Source: Halarcobacter bivalviorum (lineage in GTDB: Bacteria > Campylobacterota > Campylobacteria > Campylobacterales > Arcobacteraceae). Taken from it: 64,000 nt of DNA. Under the pieces are notes generated by a model. That model was not told where the DNA came from. It saw nothing but the letters and a program-made list of their open reading frames with translations, and ran no database searches. Each line of letters opens with the position of its first letter. Position 1 is the first letter of the stretch. The DNA lies in assembly GCF_003346815.1 (NCBI RefSeq), contig NZ_CP031217.1:1116001-1180000 (forward strand), given 5' to 3'. The translations under genes and the position numbers were made by a program. This document shows, one piece after another, positions 24,517 through 34,520 of this stretch.

Positions 24517-25043
24517 TTGTATCTTCCATTTTTATCTTGTTTTGTAAATATTAATTTTGATGTATCCATGTAGTTTTTTATAAAGAAAAGCAATTCCTCT
24601 AAATTCTCTTTTTTCATAAAAGGTTTTCTATGCATAATCCATAGATTTTCCATAGATTCATCACTCATAATTGCTGTTTGGTAAGATTTGTCTAAATAGA
24701 TAATTTTATACTCTTTAGAAAAAATCCAATAATATGTTTTATCTAGCTGTGCTAAGTTGTTCTCTAAAAGTGGTTTTACAATACCTGTATAAGAGATTAA
24801 CTTTCCTCCAATCTCATATTCAAAACATCTATTGAAAACTTTTAGTCTATTTTCATTTATATTTTTATATTCAACTGTAGCAGCAACACAATTTTCTTCA
24901 AATTTATTATATGTTCTTGCTATTTCATACCAAAGCCCAGCAAAACTTTTAGGACTGACATATTCAACGGGCTTTGGTGAAATAATTGAAGCTTGGGAAA
25001 ATGATAGTAGGGTAAATAAAATTATTAGAAATAACATTTTCAT
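24513..25043 (-). CDS. Periplasmic lipocalin in the lipid operon
   Basis: A 176-residue lipocalin with a Sec signal peptide (about 1-19, ending FSQAS) and no lipobox, unlike its paralogue at 8.9 kb. The GxW motif is in KSFAGLWYEIARTYNKFEEN, the paired Cys is NRC near residue 73, and late strands SYQTAIMSDESMENLWIMHR match the Blc fold. It probably carries a hydrophobic product across the periplasm. The stop overlaps the FAD gene by 4 bases. A 73-base gap separates it from the transporter gene upstream, so a secondary promoter is possible there. Confidence 0.88.
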   Translation of the reverse strand: MKMLFLIILFTLLSFSQASIISPKPVEYVSPKSFAGLWYEIARTYNKFEENCVAATVEYKNINENRLKVFNRCFEYEIGGKLISYTGIVKPLLENNLAQLDKTYYWIFSKEYKIIYLDKSYQTAIMSDESMENLWIMHRKPFMKKENLEELLFFIKNYMDTSKLIFTKQDKNGRYK

Positions 25044-25116
25044 CTCAAACTCCTTTCAATAGCTATTTTATATATATTGAAAGGATTTTTGTATATAAAA
25101 AATGTCAGTTAATAAA

Positions 25117-26373
25117 CTATTGTTTATCTTCTTTGTATTTATTTATAAAAATAATTGCAAGGGCTTTTAAAATTACAGGAGCTAAACCATAAAGTAAGGC
25201 AAGGGTTAAAATAGATTCAGAACTAGGGTTACTTTTGTCAAACTCAATTAAACCTAAAATACCAAAAGATATGGCAACACTTAGAGCAAGTGATAATTTA
25301 GTAATCATAGCCCAAATTCCAAAGAGTAAACCAGAGCAATTCTTTTTTACTTCTTCTGCTTTTTGTGTCAAATCAGAATAGATTGCTGTTGGAAAAGCTA
25401 AATCAGCTCCTAAAGAAAAACCTGAAACTATACAGATTATTAAAAAAGCAATAAAACTATTTTCATCTAAAAAAGGAACAAAAATAAATGAGCTTGAAGC
25501 TAAAATAATAGAGTAAATCCAGACTCTTTTTTTAGAAAATCTTTTAGAAATAATTGTCCAAATAGGTAATGCTAAAACTCCTGCTAAGAAATATACTATC
25601 AAAAGAATACCACTTGATTGAGGCTCTTTTATTACAAATTCTACAAAAAGCAAAAATAGTGTCGCAGGAATTGCATTTGCAAGATTATTAAAAAAATATC
25701 CTATTTGTAAGGTTTTAATTTTAGGTAGTTTTTTGTAAACAACTTTTATATAAGAGAGTTTAAACTTTTCACTATCTTTTGTAATAACTGTTTTTATTTT
25801 AAGTAAGGAAACAATAGTAAAATAAGTAAAAAGTATAAGAAAAACAACAAATAATAAATCTAAAACCTCTTTTGTATTATTGGAAATAGAGAATAAAAAA
25901 GGAAGAAGTAAAGCTATTAGTACACCAATGATTGTACCTATCTCTCTTACACTATTTAGTTTTGTTTTAAAGTGATAATCACTACTTATTTCAGCTGACC
26001 AAGTAAGATAAGGAATATTAACCATACTCCAAGCAACATAGACTAAAAATGAGAAAGAAAATAACCAAAGATTTGCATACTCTTCCTTTGGGTTAATAAG
26101 TAGATAAAAACTAATAGTTAATAAAATAGCACCTATAGTTATTAAAGGTTTTCTTGAATTAAAAATCTCTTTACTCTTATCACTTAAATAACCTAAATAA
26201 GGGTCTAAAAATACATCAAACAATCTTGCTAAAAAAAGTGTTATACCAATTATTGCCATATCAATACCAATATCTTTAGCATAAAAAGTTGGTAAATAAA
26301 TATATAAAGGAAGTCCAAGTATTGCCAGTGGAATAGCAAGAAGACTATAATATATTTGGGTTAATTTAGTCAT
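25117..26373 (-). CDS. MFS transporter, GPH (MelB-like) family
   Basis: A 418-residue, twelve-segment membrane protein. LYIYLPTFYAKDIGIDMAII, RLFDVFLDPYLGYLSDKSKE (with the cation-site Asp pair of the MelB/GPH group) and WSMVNIPYLTWSAEIS are diagnostic. A GPH member is a standing component of singlet-oxygen-type lipid operons in other bacteria, where its substrate is unknown. Its start overlaps the SnoaL stop by 8 bases. Probably co-transports a product or precursor with a cation; inferred only. Confidence 0.88.
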   Translation of the reverse strand: MTKLTQIYYSLLAIPLAILGLPLYIYLPTFYAKDIGIDMAIIGITLFLARLFDVFLDPYLGYLSDKSKEIFNSRKPLITIGAILLTISFYLLINPKEEYANLWLFSFSFLVYVAWSMVNIPYLTWSAEISSDYHFKTKLNSVREIGTIIGVLIALLLPFLFSISNNTKEVLDLLFVVFLILFTYFTIVSLLKIKTVITKDSEKFKLSYIKVVYKKLPKIKTLQIGYFFNNLANAIPATLFLLFVEFVIKEPQSSGILLIVYFLAGVLALPIWTIISKRFSKKRVWIYSIILASSSFIFVPFLDENSFIAFLIICIVSGFSLGADLAFPTAIYSDLTQKAEEVKKNCSGLLFGIWAMITKLSLALSVAISFGILGLIEFDKSNPSSESILTLALLYGLAPVILKALAIIFINKYKEDKQ

Positions 26374-26785
26374 TTATCTTTCTTTTTACAAATCTTATTA
26401 GTAAGGAAACAAAAGGGAGCTTTTCATAAAGATTTGATGCTGCATCCCAAAAATCTTCATGTAAGACTACTTTATTTTCTTCATTAAAAACAACTCTACT
26501 AACTCCTTCAAAACTTTGAATCTCTTTGTCTTTTTTAAATCTAAAAGTAAAAGTCCATTTGATATAAGCGATGTTTCTATTTTCAACTATTTCATCGATT
26601 TTAAATTTTGGTTCTTCAAGTTTTTTGTACATATTTAAAAAAATTCTAAAAATATTTTGTAACCCTTCTACTTCATGGAAAGGGTCTTTAAATTTAGCAT
26701 TTAAATCAAAATATTTTGCATACTCTTTTAAAGGAGTATATTTATTTATGGATTCAAAAAAAGAGGTATAATTTTGAGCTTTCAT
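26366..26785 (-). CDS. SnoaL/NTF2-like fold protein
   Basis: A 139-residue protein with the cone-shaped NTF2/SnoaL-like pattern: FFESINKYTPLKEYAKYFD, then KFKDPFHEVEGLQNIFRIFL, and the C-terminal strands NRNIAYIKWTFTFRF and GVSRVVFNEENKVVLHEDFW. Members act as isomerases, cyclases or ligand binders. Between an SDR and a GPH transporter, it matches the order known from lipid/light-response operons. It overlaps the SDR stop by 4 bases. Reaction unknown. Confidence 0.87.
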   Translation of the reverse strand: MKAQNYTSFFESINKYTPLKEYAKYFDLNAKFKDPFHEVEGLQNIFRIFLNMYKKLEEPKFKIDEIVENRNIAYIKWTFTFRFKKDKEIQSFEGVSRVVFNEENKVVLHEDFWDAASNLYEKLPFVSLLIRFVKRKIND

Positions 26786-27546
26786 TTTAACATCCTTTTT
26801 GTGATAGCTAAGGAAAACTTATATGGAATAATACTTAAAAACTGTAGAAAGAGTCTAAGTTTAGTAGGAAATCTTATCTCAAAAGAGTTATCTTTTACAA
26901 TTGCTTTATAAATCTCTTGTGCAGCAAAATCTGCTTCCATAAGTTGAGGCATTTCAAAACTATTTTTACTTGTAAGTCTGGTCTTTACAAAACCATGATT
27001 TATGATTTGTAAATCAATATTTTCTTGTTTTAATTCTGGATAAATTGATTGAGCAAGATTTAATAAAGCAGTTTTAGGAGCAGAATATCCACCACCTTTT
27101 GGTAATCCAAAATATGTAGAAAGACTTAAGTTCCAAACCCATTTACCTCTTTTTTGTTGTAAAAAATATTTTGAAACTTCTGTCATAATATTTACAGCAC
27201 CCAAATAGTTAATACTATTCATTTGAGCAAATTTATTATAATCCCAAGCTTTCATATCCATAACTTCATATGCTCCTGCATTATAAAACCAAATATCTAA
27301 GCCATCAAAAGCTTCCCAAGCCTCTTTCACTTTTTTATTTGTATCTTCATTGTTTGATACATCAAAATCAAGTAGATATAAATTCTCTTTGTACTCTTCT
27401 TTTAGTTTTAATAGTTCAATATTTTTATTCGTTTCTCTTGAACTAACTATTAGTTTAAAACTATTTTTTAAAAGAATTTTACTAAGTTCTAAACCTATAC
27501 CACTACTTCCACCAACTAACCAGATTTTTTTGTTTGAAGTTTCCAT
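26782..27546 (-). CDS. Short-chain dehydrogenase/reductase
   Basis: A 254-residue Rossmann enzyme. The cofactor motif is WLVGGSSGIGLELSKILL (TGxxxGIG with Gly for Thr). NAG occurs as WFYNAGAYEVM, the catalytic Ser is in NLSLSTYFG, and Tyr/Lys are in GGYSAPKTALLNL. It heads the eight-gene minus-strand operon ending at DUF3833 and is divergent from the PAS-GGDEF-EAL gene across 161 bases. Likely reduces or oxidises an acyl-chain carbonyl or alcohol. Confidence 0.92.
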   Translation of the reverse strand: METSNKKIWLVGGSSGIGLELSKILLKNSFKLIVSSRETNKNIELLKLKEEYKENLYLLDFDVSNNEDTNKKVKEAWEAFDGLDIWFYNAGAYEVMDMKAWDYNKFAQMNSINYLGAVNIMTEVSKYFLQQKRGKWVWNLSLSTYFGLPKGGGYSAPKTALLNLAQSIYPELKQENIDLQIINHGFVKTRLTSKNSFEMPQLMEADFAAQEIYKAIVKDNSFEIRFPTKLRLFLQFLSIIPYKFSLAITKRMLK

Positions 27547-27707
27547 GATATACTCTTTTTTATTTATTATATATCTTCTTTTGTGTTTTTAATAGGAGTA
27601 TTTTGTTAGATTATAGGAAAAATAAATAGAAGAGTTATCTTTAACTAGCTTATAAACAAAATAGCTGTATAATGGATATCTTTATAGCTAAATATTAAGG
27701 AATATTT

Positions 27708-29780
27708 TTGAATTACTCTCATATCGAAGATTCTTATTATAAAGATCTTTTTGACAATTCTCCTCTGCCAATGTTTTTGATAGATAATGGATTAATTGTC
27801 GAAGCAAATAATGCAATGATAGAAATATTTAAAGTAAATTCAAAAGAAGATATTTATAAACTACATCCTTATCAATTATCTCCTAAAGAACAACCAGATG
27901 GTAGTAATTCAGAAAAGAAAGCAAACTCTTTATTAAAAGAGTGTTTAGAAGAAGGATTTATTCAATTTGAATGGTTACATAAAGATTTAGAAGGAAAAGA
28001 GTTTTTAGTAGAAATTACTTTAAAAACTGTAACTATTAAACAAAAGCAGATGCTTTTTACTACTTTTAGAAGTATTGAAAAAGAAAAAGCATATGAGCTA
28101 AATTTAGAAAAACAAAATGAAAAATTAAAAAATAAAAATAAGTATTTTAAAGAGATAAATAGAATCTTAAAAACTGACCATCAATGGGAACAATTAATTG
28201 ACAAAATCTTTTTACTTGAAGAGTTTAGAAAAGCATTAGATGAAAGTTCTATTGTTTCTAAAACTGATAAAAGAGGTATTATTACTTATGTAAATGATAA
28301 CTTTTGTGAAATCTCAGGATATAGAAGAGAAGAGTTAATAGGTCAAAGTCATAATATTATTAGACATCCAAATACAAAAAAAGAGTTCTTTAAAACTCTT
28401 TGGCGAAAAGTTATGAATAAAGAAGTTTTCAAAGGTGTTATTGAAAACAAAAAGAAAAATGGAGATTCATACTTTGTAGATACTACTATTGTTCCTATTT
28501 TAGATAAAAATGATGAAATAGTTGAGTTTATTGGAATTAGAAATGACCTTACAGAAGTTTTTGAAAAAGATAAAGTAATTTATGAGCAGTTTACTGATGA
28601 TTTAACTTCCTTACCAAATAGACAAAGATTATTAGATGATATTAAGAAGTTTATAAAACCAAAATTAGCTTTAATAAACATAGATAGATTTAAAGATATT
28701 AATGATGCATATGGCTTTGAAGTAGGGGATGAAATTCTTAAAACTCTTTCAAAAAGATTAATTAAATATCGTTCAACTAATCTAAAAGTATATAGACTTT
28801 CTGGTGATGTTTTTGCATTATTAGCATTTGGTAATTTATCTGAAGAAGAGTTATTAAAAACTACAGACACAATTATACATAACCCTTTAATTCAAAAATA
28901 TAAAATAGCTGAATATGAGTTTGATATTTCATATAGTGTAGGTTTAGCAGGAGAGGGAGAAAAACTTTTAACTCAAGCAGAAGTTGCATTACAATGGGCT
29001 AAGCAAATCCATAAAGATATAGTTATATTTGATGAAAATATGCCTATTTATAAAGATTTAAAAGAGAATATTGAATTAACAAAACAGATTAAAAAAGCAA
29101 TAGAAAATGACAAAATTTTAATATATGGGCAAAAGATTATTAATAATCTTACAGGTGAGTTTAAATATGAAACTTTGATGAGATTAGAGTTAGAAGATGG
29201 AACTATTGTATCTCCTTTTAAATTTTTAAATCATGCAAAAAAAGCAAGACTTTACCCTCTGATGACAAAAGCAGTAATAGAAAAAGCGTGTAACTATTTT
29301 AAAGATAAAGATTTTGAATTTTCTATTAACCTTATGATTGAAGATTTAAAAGATAAAAAAACAATTGATTATTTAATTGAAAAACTAAAAGAGACAAATA
29401 CTGCAAATAGAGTAATTCTTGAAATCGTTGAATCTGAAGGGATTGATAGATTTGATGAAGTAAGACAATTTATTCAAAAAGTTCATAAACTTGGTTGTAA
29501 AGTTGCAATTGATGATTTTGGAACAGGATACTCTAACTTTGAATATATTATTAAATTAAAAGTTGATATTTTAAAAATAGATGGTTCTTTAATTAAAAAT
29601 ATTCATATTAATGATAATTTAAAACTAACTGTATCAACAATAGTTAATTTTGCTAAGGTTTTAAATATTCAAACTGTTGCAGAATTTATTCATAATGAAG
29701 AGGTTGATAATATTGTTAAATCCCTAAAAATAGACTACTCTCAAGGCTTTTATCACCACGAACCTGAATTACTGAACTAA
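27708..29780 (+). CDS. PAS-PAS-GGDEF-EAL sensor with degenerate GGDEF
   Basis: A 690-residue soluble protein starting at TTG, supported by TAAGG seven bases upstream. Domains are PAS (about 8-125), PAS (about 175-290, with the Aer-like [20 protein letters not shown]), GGDEF (295-440, [13 protein letters not shown]) and EAL (445-690). The GGDEF signature is [10 protein letters not shown] (SGDVF), so cyclase activity is unlikely. The EAL domain keeps the Glu as YETLMRLE, plus [20 protein letters not shown] and ILKIDG, so hydrolysis of c-di-GMP is plausible. IRHP suggests FAD or heme sensing of redox or oxygen, by analogy to Aer. Confidence 0.9.
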   Translation: MNYSHIEDSYYKDLFDNSPLPMFLIDNGLIVEANNAMIEIFKVNSKEDIYKLHPYQLSPKEQPDGSNSEKKANSLLKECLEEGFIQFEWLHKDLEGKEFLVEITLKTVTIKQKQMLFTTFRSIEKEKAYELNLEKQNEKLKNKNKYFKEINRILKTDHQWEQLIDKIFLLEEFRKALDESSIVSKTDKRGIITYVNDNFCEISGYRREELIGQSHNIIRHPNTKKEFFKTLWRKVMNKEVFKGVIENKKKNGDSYFVDTTIVPILDKNDEIVEFIGIRNDLTEVFEKDKVIYEQFTDDLTSLPNRQRLLDDIKKFIKPKLALINIDRFKDINDAYGFEVGDEILKTLSKRLIKYRSTNLKVYRLSGDVFALLAFGNLSEEELLKTTDTIIHNPLIQKYKIAEYEFDISYSVGLAGEGEKLLTQAEVALQWAKQIHKDIVIFDENMPIYKDLKENIELTKQIKKAIENDKILIYGQKIINNLTGEFKYETLMRLELEDGTIVSPFKFLNHAKKARLYPLMTKAVIEKACNYFKDKDFEFSINLMIEDLKDKKTIDYLIEKLKETNTANRVILEIVESEGIDRFDEVRQFIQKVHKLGCKVAIDDFGTGYSNFEYIIKLKVDILKIDGSLIKNIHINDNLKLTVSTIVNFAKVLNIQTVAEFIHNEEVDNIVKSLKIDYSQGFYHHEPELLN

Positions 29781-29866
29781 TTTTTTATTTAAATTTTTAT
29801 TTTATTACTTTTGTGATATTATTTATTAGTAAACTTTTATTATTAAATAGTATTTCAGGAGAATAC

Positions 29867-32116
29867 ATGAAAAACTTAACAATAAAATTAAAGCTTGTAA
29901 TTATAGCTTTAGTATCTACCTTTGGATTTCTTTTAACGGCATTTTTTATAAATAAAATAATCTATGATTTTCATATCTTAGCTGAGAGTCAACTTCTAGT
30001 TGAAAGACTAAGTTCAAACTCTTATGAATTAAGAAAACATGAAAAAGACTTTTTAGCTAGAAAAGATTTGAAATATAGAGATAGTTTTATAAAAACTGTT
30101 AAAGATTTAGAATCAAATGAAAAAACACTTATTGAGGATTTAATAAAAGAAGATATCTCAACTTCTGATGTAGAAAAATTTTTAACTTATGTAAAAGAGT
30201 ATGAATCAATATTTTTAGAGCTTGTTACAGTTCAACAAGAAATTGGACTAAACCCTAAAGATGGTCTTTATGGTAGTTTAAGAGCTTCAGTACATAAAGT
30301 ACAAGAGAGTGCAAAAGAAGCAAATAATACAGAGCTATTAGCAATTGTTTATGATTTAAGAAAACAAGAAAAAGACTTCATGTTAAGAAGAGATTTAAAA
30401 TATGTTGAAAACTTTAAAAAGAAAATTGATGCTTTAATAAACTCTTCTTTGATGACAGAAGAGAGAGTTACCGCTCTTAAAGTTTATAAAAGAGATTTTT
30501 TAGCTTTAGTTGAAGCAGAAGTTAAAAAAGGCTTAACTTCAAATGATGGTGTTATGAAAACTATGAGAGAAACCATTCAAAAAACAGAAAAAATGCATGC
30601 AAAGATGATTACTGACATTTTAACTGCAATTGAAGATAAGTTTGCAAAAATTAAGATTATGATTTTTACATTAATTATCATCTCTATTCTTTTAGTTCTA
30701 TTTTTTAGTTATTACATTAGTAATGGATTAAATAAAAGTATTTTAGAGTTTCAAACAGGTTTAGAAAACTTCTTTAAATATTTAAATAAAGAGACAGATT
30801 CAATTGAGTTATTAAAAAATGATTCAAAAGATGAAGTTGGAACTATGTCTAAAGTAATCAATCAAAATATTAAAAACATTGAGAAAGAGCTTGAAAATGA
30901 AAAGAGTGCAATAACTCAAGTTGTTGATGTGATGACTGAGTTTGAAAAAGGTGACTTATCTCAAAGAATAAATGTTAACACTTCAAATAAAGGTTTAAAT
31001 GAACTTATCAGTGTTGTAAATAAAATGGGAGCAACATTAGAGAGTAATATTAATAAAGTTTTAGATGTATTAGAGAGCTTCTCAAATTATGATTATAGAG
31101 CAAAAGTTAGTATTGATGGAATTAAAGCACATCTAGAAAAATTATCAATTGGAGTAAATAATTTAGGAGATTCTACAACTAAAATGTTACAAGATAATAA
31201 AAGAAATGGACTTATTTTACAAAGTTCTTCATCTTTATTATTATCAAATGTTAATAATCTAAATAATGCTTCAAATACGGCGGCAGCTTCATTAGAAGAG
31301 ACAGCAGCAGCCTTAGAAGAGATTACTTCTACAGTTAATAATAATTCTGAAAAAATGCACCAAATGTCAACCTTAGCAAGTGATGTAACTTCTTCTGTTT
31401 CTACAGGAGAGAGATTAGCAAATAAAACTACTGCTTCAATGGATGAAATAAATGATAAAGTTACAGCAATTAATGAAGCAATTACAGTAATTGACCAAAT
31501 AGCTTTTCAAACAAATATTCTTTCACTAAATGCAGCAGTAGAAGCAGCAACAGCAGGAGAAGCCGGAAGAGGGTTTGCAGTTGTTGCACAAGAAGTAAGA
31601 AATCTTGCAAGTAGATCTGCTGAAGCTGCTAAAGAAATAAAAGATTTAGTTGAAGATGCAAATATAAAAGCAAATGAAGGTAAAACAATCTCAAATGAGA
31701 TGATAAATGGTTATTCTCAATTAAATAGTAATATCTCTAAAACAATTGAATTAATCAATGAAGTTTCATCTGCTTCAAAAGAGCAACAAGTTGGAATTTC
31801 TCAAATCAATGATGCCGTTAACTCTTTAGATAAACAGACACAAGAGAATGCTTCTGTTGCTTCTCAGACATATGAAATTGCAACTCAAACTACAAAAATC
31901 TCAGAAGAGATTGTAGAAGATGCAGATAAAAAAGAGTTTGATGGAAAAGATAGTATAAATATTGATTCTATTAAAAAAGGTAGAAAAGAGAATAAAACTT
32001 CTGAAAAGGAAGTATCAACTCCTAAAACAGTTACTGTAAAACAATTAAAAACAGAAATAAAAAATAAGACAATTACTGCAAATAATACAAATGATGACCA
32101 ATGGGAAAGCTTTTAA
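29867..32116 (+). CDS. Methyl-accepting chemotaxis protein with HBM-like sensor
   Basis: The ATG at 29867 has a good CAGGAG site, whereas an upstream in-frame start (29813) has none, giving 749 residues. TM1 spans about 9-29 and TM2 about 263-285. The helical periplasmic domain contains two copies of the RKxEKDFLxRxDLKY motif ([12 protein letters not shown] and [12 protein letters not shown]), which is the helical bimodular (HBM) type known to bind organic acids. HAMP and a second HAMP-like region follow, then the tip [20 protein letters not shown]. It ends in WESF, a tail like the CheB/CheR tethering pentapeptides. Ligand unknown. Confidence 0.92.
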   Translation: MKNLTIKLKLVIIALVSTFGFLLTAFFINKIIYDFHILAESQLLVERLSSNSYELRKHEKDFLARKDLKYRDSFIKTVKDLESNEKTLIEDLIKEDISTSDVEKFLTYVKEYESIFLELVTVQQEIGLNPKDGLYGSLRASVHKVQESAKEANNTELLAIVYDLRKQEKDFMLRRDLKYVENFKKKIDALINSSLMTEERVTALKVYKRDFLALVEAEVKKGLTSNDGVMKTMRETIQKTEKMHAKMITDILTAIEDKFAKIKIMIFTLIIISILLVLFFSYYISNGLNKSILEFQTGLENFFKYLNKETDSIELLKNDSKDEVGTMSKVINQNIKNIEKELENEKSAITQVVDVMTEFEKGDLSQRINVNTSNKGLNELISVVNKMGATLESNINKVLDVLESFSNYDYRAKVSIDGIKAHLEKLSIGVNNLGDSTTKMLQDNKRNGLILQSSSSLLLSNVNNLNNASNTAAASLEETAAALEEITSTVNNNSEKMHQMSTLASDVTSSVSTGERLANKTTASMDEINDKVTAINEAITVIDQIAFQTNILSLNAAVEAATAGEAGRGFAVVAQEVRNLASRSAEAAKEIKDLVEDANIKANEGKTISNEMINGYSQLNSNISKTIELINEVSSASKEQQVGISQINDAVNSLDKQTQENASVASQTYEIATQTTKISEEIVEDADKKEFDGKDSINIDSIKKGRKENKTSEKEVSTPKTVTVKQLKTEIKNKTITANNTNDDQWESF

Positions 32117-32124
32117 GCTTTTCC
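32103..32124 (+). terminator. Hairpin over the chemoreceptor stop codon
   Basis: GGGAAAGC (32103-32110) pairs with GCTTTTCC (32117-32124), including one G-U, around the TAA stop. Only a weak U-rich tail (ATAAAATATT) follows. Confidence 0.5.
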
Positions 32125-32184
32125 ATAAAATATTATAAACTTACATTATAAAAATCTCTAACTCTATTTATAGCTTACTTTAGG

Positions 32185-32190
32185 TATAAT
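32185..32190 (+). promoter_or_regulatory. Probable -10 box of the ABC-F gene
   Basis: TATAAT in AGGTATAATCGCCC, 32 bases before the ATG; same style as the thiI promoter. Confidence 0.5.
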
Positions 32191-32221
32191 CGCCCAAAAA
32201 TAAGAACAAAAAGGTTAATTT

Positions 32222-33814
32222 ATGGTTCAAGTAGTAAATCTTAAAAAAGCATTCGGACCTAGAGTGTTATTTCAAGATATTAATTTAAAATTAGATCAAG
32301 GGAAAAGATATGGTCTTATTGGTGCAAATGGTGCTGGTAAATCTACTTTTCTTAAAATCCTTTCTGGAGAAGAAGATGCTACAGAAGGTGAGATTCAAAT
32401 TCAAAATGGTAAAAAAGTTGGAACATTAAGCCAAAACCAATTTGCTTATGAAGGGTATACTCTTTTTGATACGGTTTTATTAGGAAATAAAAGATTATAT
32501 AATGCCATCAAAGAGAAAGAAGAATTATATATGAGTCCAGAATTTACTGATGAAGTAAATAATAGACTTGCAGAGTTAGAGATTATTTGTGTTGAAGAAG
32601 ACCCAACTTATGAGTATGATGTAAAGATTACTAAAATCTTAGAAGATTTAGGTTTTCCTTCTTCTGAACATCAAAACTTAATGTCTTCATTAACAGGTGG
32701 AGATAAATTCAAGGTTTTATTAGCACAAGTTTTATATCCAAAACCAGATGTATTATTCCTAGATGAGCCTACGAATAACTTAGATATTGAAACAATTGGT
32801 TGGTTAGAGAATCAGTTACAACACCATGATGGTACAATGGTTGTAATCTCTCACGATAGACACTTCTTAAATGCAGTTTGTACACATATCTTAGATGTTG
32901 ACTATAAACAAATTAGAGAGTTTACAGGTACTTATGATGATTGGTATATTGCTTCAACAGTATTAGCTAAACAAAAACAAGCTGATATGAATAAAAAGCA
33001 AAAAGAGAAAGAAGAATTAGAAAAATTCATCGCTAGATTCTCAGCAAATGCTTCTAAAGCAAAACAAGCAACATCAAGACAAAAGCAATTAGATAAGTTA
33101 GATATTGGAGCAATTGAGATTTCAAGTAGAAGAGACCCTTCTATTATCTTTAGACAAAAAAGAGAAGTTGGTAAAGAGTTATTAACAGTTAAAGGAATTT
33201 GCAAATCTTATGATGGTCAAACAGTACTAAATGATATCTCTTTCTTAGTTGAAAAAGGTGACAAAATTGCTTTAATAGGTCCAAATGGTATTGGTAAAAC
33301 AACTCTTTGTGAAATCCTTGTTGGAAATGTACAAGCTGATGCTGGTGAAGTTCACTGGGGTGCAACTATCCAAAATGGTTATTTCCCTCAAAATGCAACT
33401 GATATTATTAAAGGTGATATGACTTTATATGATTGGTTAAGAAGTTTTGATAGAGATGCTGATATTAATGAAATCAGAAACTGTCTTGGAAGAATGTTAT
33501 TCAATGGTCAAGAGCAAGAGAAAAAAGTTGAGTCTTGTTCAGGGGGAGAAAAACATAGAATGTGGTTATCTAAAATTATGTTAGAACAACCAAACTTTAT
33601 GGTACTTGATGAGCCAACAAACCACTTAGACCTTGAAGCTATTATTGCACTTGGAGAGGGATTATTAGAGTATCCAGGATCTGTGATTTGTGTTTCTCAC
33701 GATAGGGAATTACTTGATGCTTATGCAAATAGAATTATTGAGATTCAACCAGATGGTTCTATTGTAGATTTCAAAGGTTCTTATGAGGAATATATTGAGT
33801 CAAAAGGAGCATAA
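32222..33814 (+). CDS. ABC-F ATPase, YbiT-like
   Basis: A 530-residue soluble protein (same length as E. coli YbiT) with two ABC domains and no membrane part. Walker A sites are GANGAGKST and GPNGIGKTT; Walker B/EPTN are FLDEPTNNLD and VLDEPTNHLD. The signature motifs are SLTGGDKFK and SCSGGEKHR, and the inter-domain linker (about 245-300) is Lys/Gln-rich as in translation-factor ABC-F proteins. It most likely binds the ribosomal E-site and helps resolve stalled or antibiotic-bound ribosomes; which cue it handles is unknown. Single gene ending in a hairpin. Confidence 0.9.
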   Translation: MVQVVNLKKAFGPRVLFQDINLKLDQGKRYGLIGANGAGKSTFLKILSGEEDATEGEIQIQNGKKVGTLSQNQFAYEGYTLFDTVLLGNKRLYNAIKEKEELYMSPEFTDEVNNRLAELEIICVEEDPTYEYDVKITKILEDLGFPSSEHQNLMSSLTGGDKFKVLLAQVLYPKPDVLFLDEPTNNLDIETIGWLENQLQHHDGTMVVISHDRHFLNAVCTHILDVDYKQIREFTGTYDDWYIASTVLAKQKQADMNKKQKEKEELEKFIARFSANASKAKQATSRQKQLDKLDIGAIEISSRRDPSIIFRQKREVGKELLTVKGICKSYDGQTVLNDISFLVEKGDKIALIGPNGIGKTTLCEILVGNVQADAGEVHWGATIQNGYFPQNATDIIKGDMTLYDWLRSFDRDADINEIRNCLGRMLFNGQEQEKKVESCSGGEKHRMWLSKIMLEQPNFMVLDEPTNHLDLEAIIALGEGLLEYPGSVICVSHDRELLDAYANRIIEIQPDGSIVDFKGSYEEYIESKGA

Positions 33815-33824
33815 GCTTCTTTTG
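33801..33824. terminator. Hairpin terminator after the ABC-F gene
   Basis: CAAAAGGAGC (33801-33810) pairs with GCTTCTTTTG (33815-33824), 10 bp with one G-U, around ATAA. It lies between the convergent ABC-F and thioesterase genes. Confidence 0.6.
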
Positions 33825-33838
33825 ATTTAAGATTTTAA

Positions 33839-34312
33839 TTAATGATGTTTAGAGTGTCTTGAAGACATTCTAATTTCTCTTCTTTTTATAGCGTCGTTAT
33901 ATCTTCTTTTTTCATCTTCTGTTGTAGGTTCTAATTTTGGCACAGGTAGTGGACTACCTTTCTCATCGACTGCAACCATAGTAAAATAACAAACATTCGT
34001 ATTTTTAAGTGTATGGTCTTTAATATCTTCTGAAATAACTTTAATACCAATTTCCATTGAAGTTCTTCCTGTATAGTTTACAGAAGCATGGAAAGTAACT
34101 AATGAACCAATTTTAATAGGGTCTTTAAATAAAACCATATCTACAGATAGAGTTACAACATATGTACCACAATATCTTGCAGCACAGGCATAAGCTACAT
34201 GATCAAGCATTTTTAAAATCTCTCCACCATGAACTGTATTTCCTGTGAAATTTGCTTTGTCTGGTGTCATAAGCATTGTCATTGTTAATGATTTATCTAT
34301 TTTATTACTCAT
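33839..34312 (-). CDS. Acyl-CoA thioesterase, YciA/BACH hotdog type
   Basis: A 157-residue single-hotdog protein with the motif TGNTVHGGEILKMLDHVAYA (catalytic Asp in the helix-turn region). TYVVTLSVDMVLFKDPIKIG and GRTSMEIGIKVISED follow. These hydrolyse fatty acyl-CoA or short acyl-CoA esters. It stands alone, convergent with the ABC-F gene. The Lys/Arg-rich tail ending SRHSKHH is longer than needed and may be disordered. Confidence 0.9.
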   Translation of the reverse strand: MSNKIDKSLTMTMLMTPDKANFTGNTVHGGEILKMLDHVAYACAARYCGTYVVTLSVDMVLFKDPIKIGSLVTFHASVNYTGRTSMEIGIKVISEDIKDHTLKNTNVCYFTMVAVDEKGSPLPVPKLEPTTEDEKRRYNDAIKRREIRMSSRHSKHH

Positions 34313-34489
34313 CGTATAGCCCTTAATATTTTTCTAATTTTATTATATGTAATAAAAGAGAAAAATTAAGACATATTTATAAATTTTTCTTATCATATAT
34401 TAAAAGCTATATAAAAAAGTAACATATTGTTTTTCTAAAAACTCACTAAAACTCTTATCTTGTGATACTTTTTGAATACTTTTCACAGT

Positions 34490-34495
34490 TATAAT
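34490..34495 (+). promoter_or_regulatory. Probable -10 box of the PhnD-HK-RR operon
   Basis: TATAAT in CAGTTATAATAC, 26 bases before the PhnD-like ATG, preceded by T-rich sequence. Confidence 0.5.
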
Positions 34496-34520
34496 ACTTT
34501 TTATAAAGAAAGGATTTTCT

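Noticed and set aside
27547-27707. ECF sigma or ChrR-like gene next to the lipid operon
   Set aside because: The spacer upstream of the SDR gene is only 161 bases and holds no such frame; neighbouring genes are signalling proteins of other families.
29813-29866. Upstream in-frame ATG as the start of the HBM chemoreceptor
   Set aside because: No ribosome site, and it adds 18 residues before the usual short N-terminus; the ATG at 29867 has CAGGAG.
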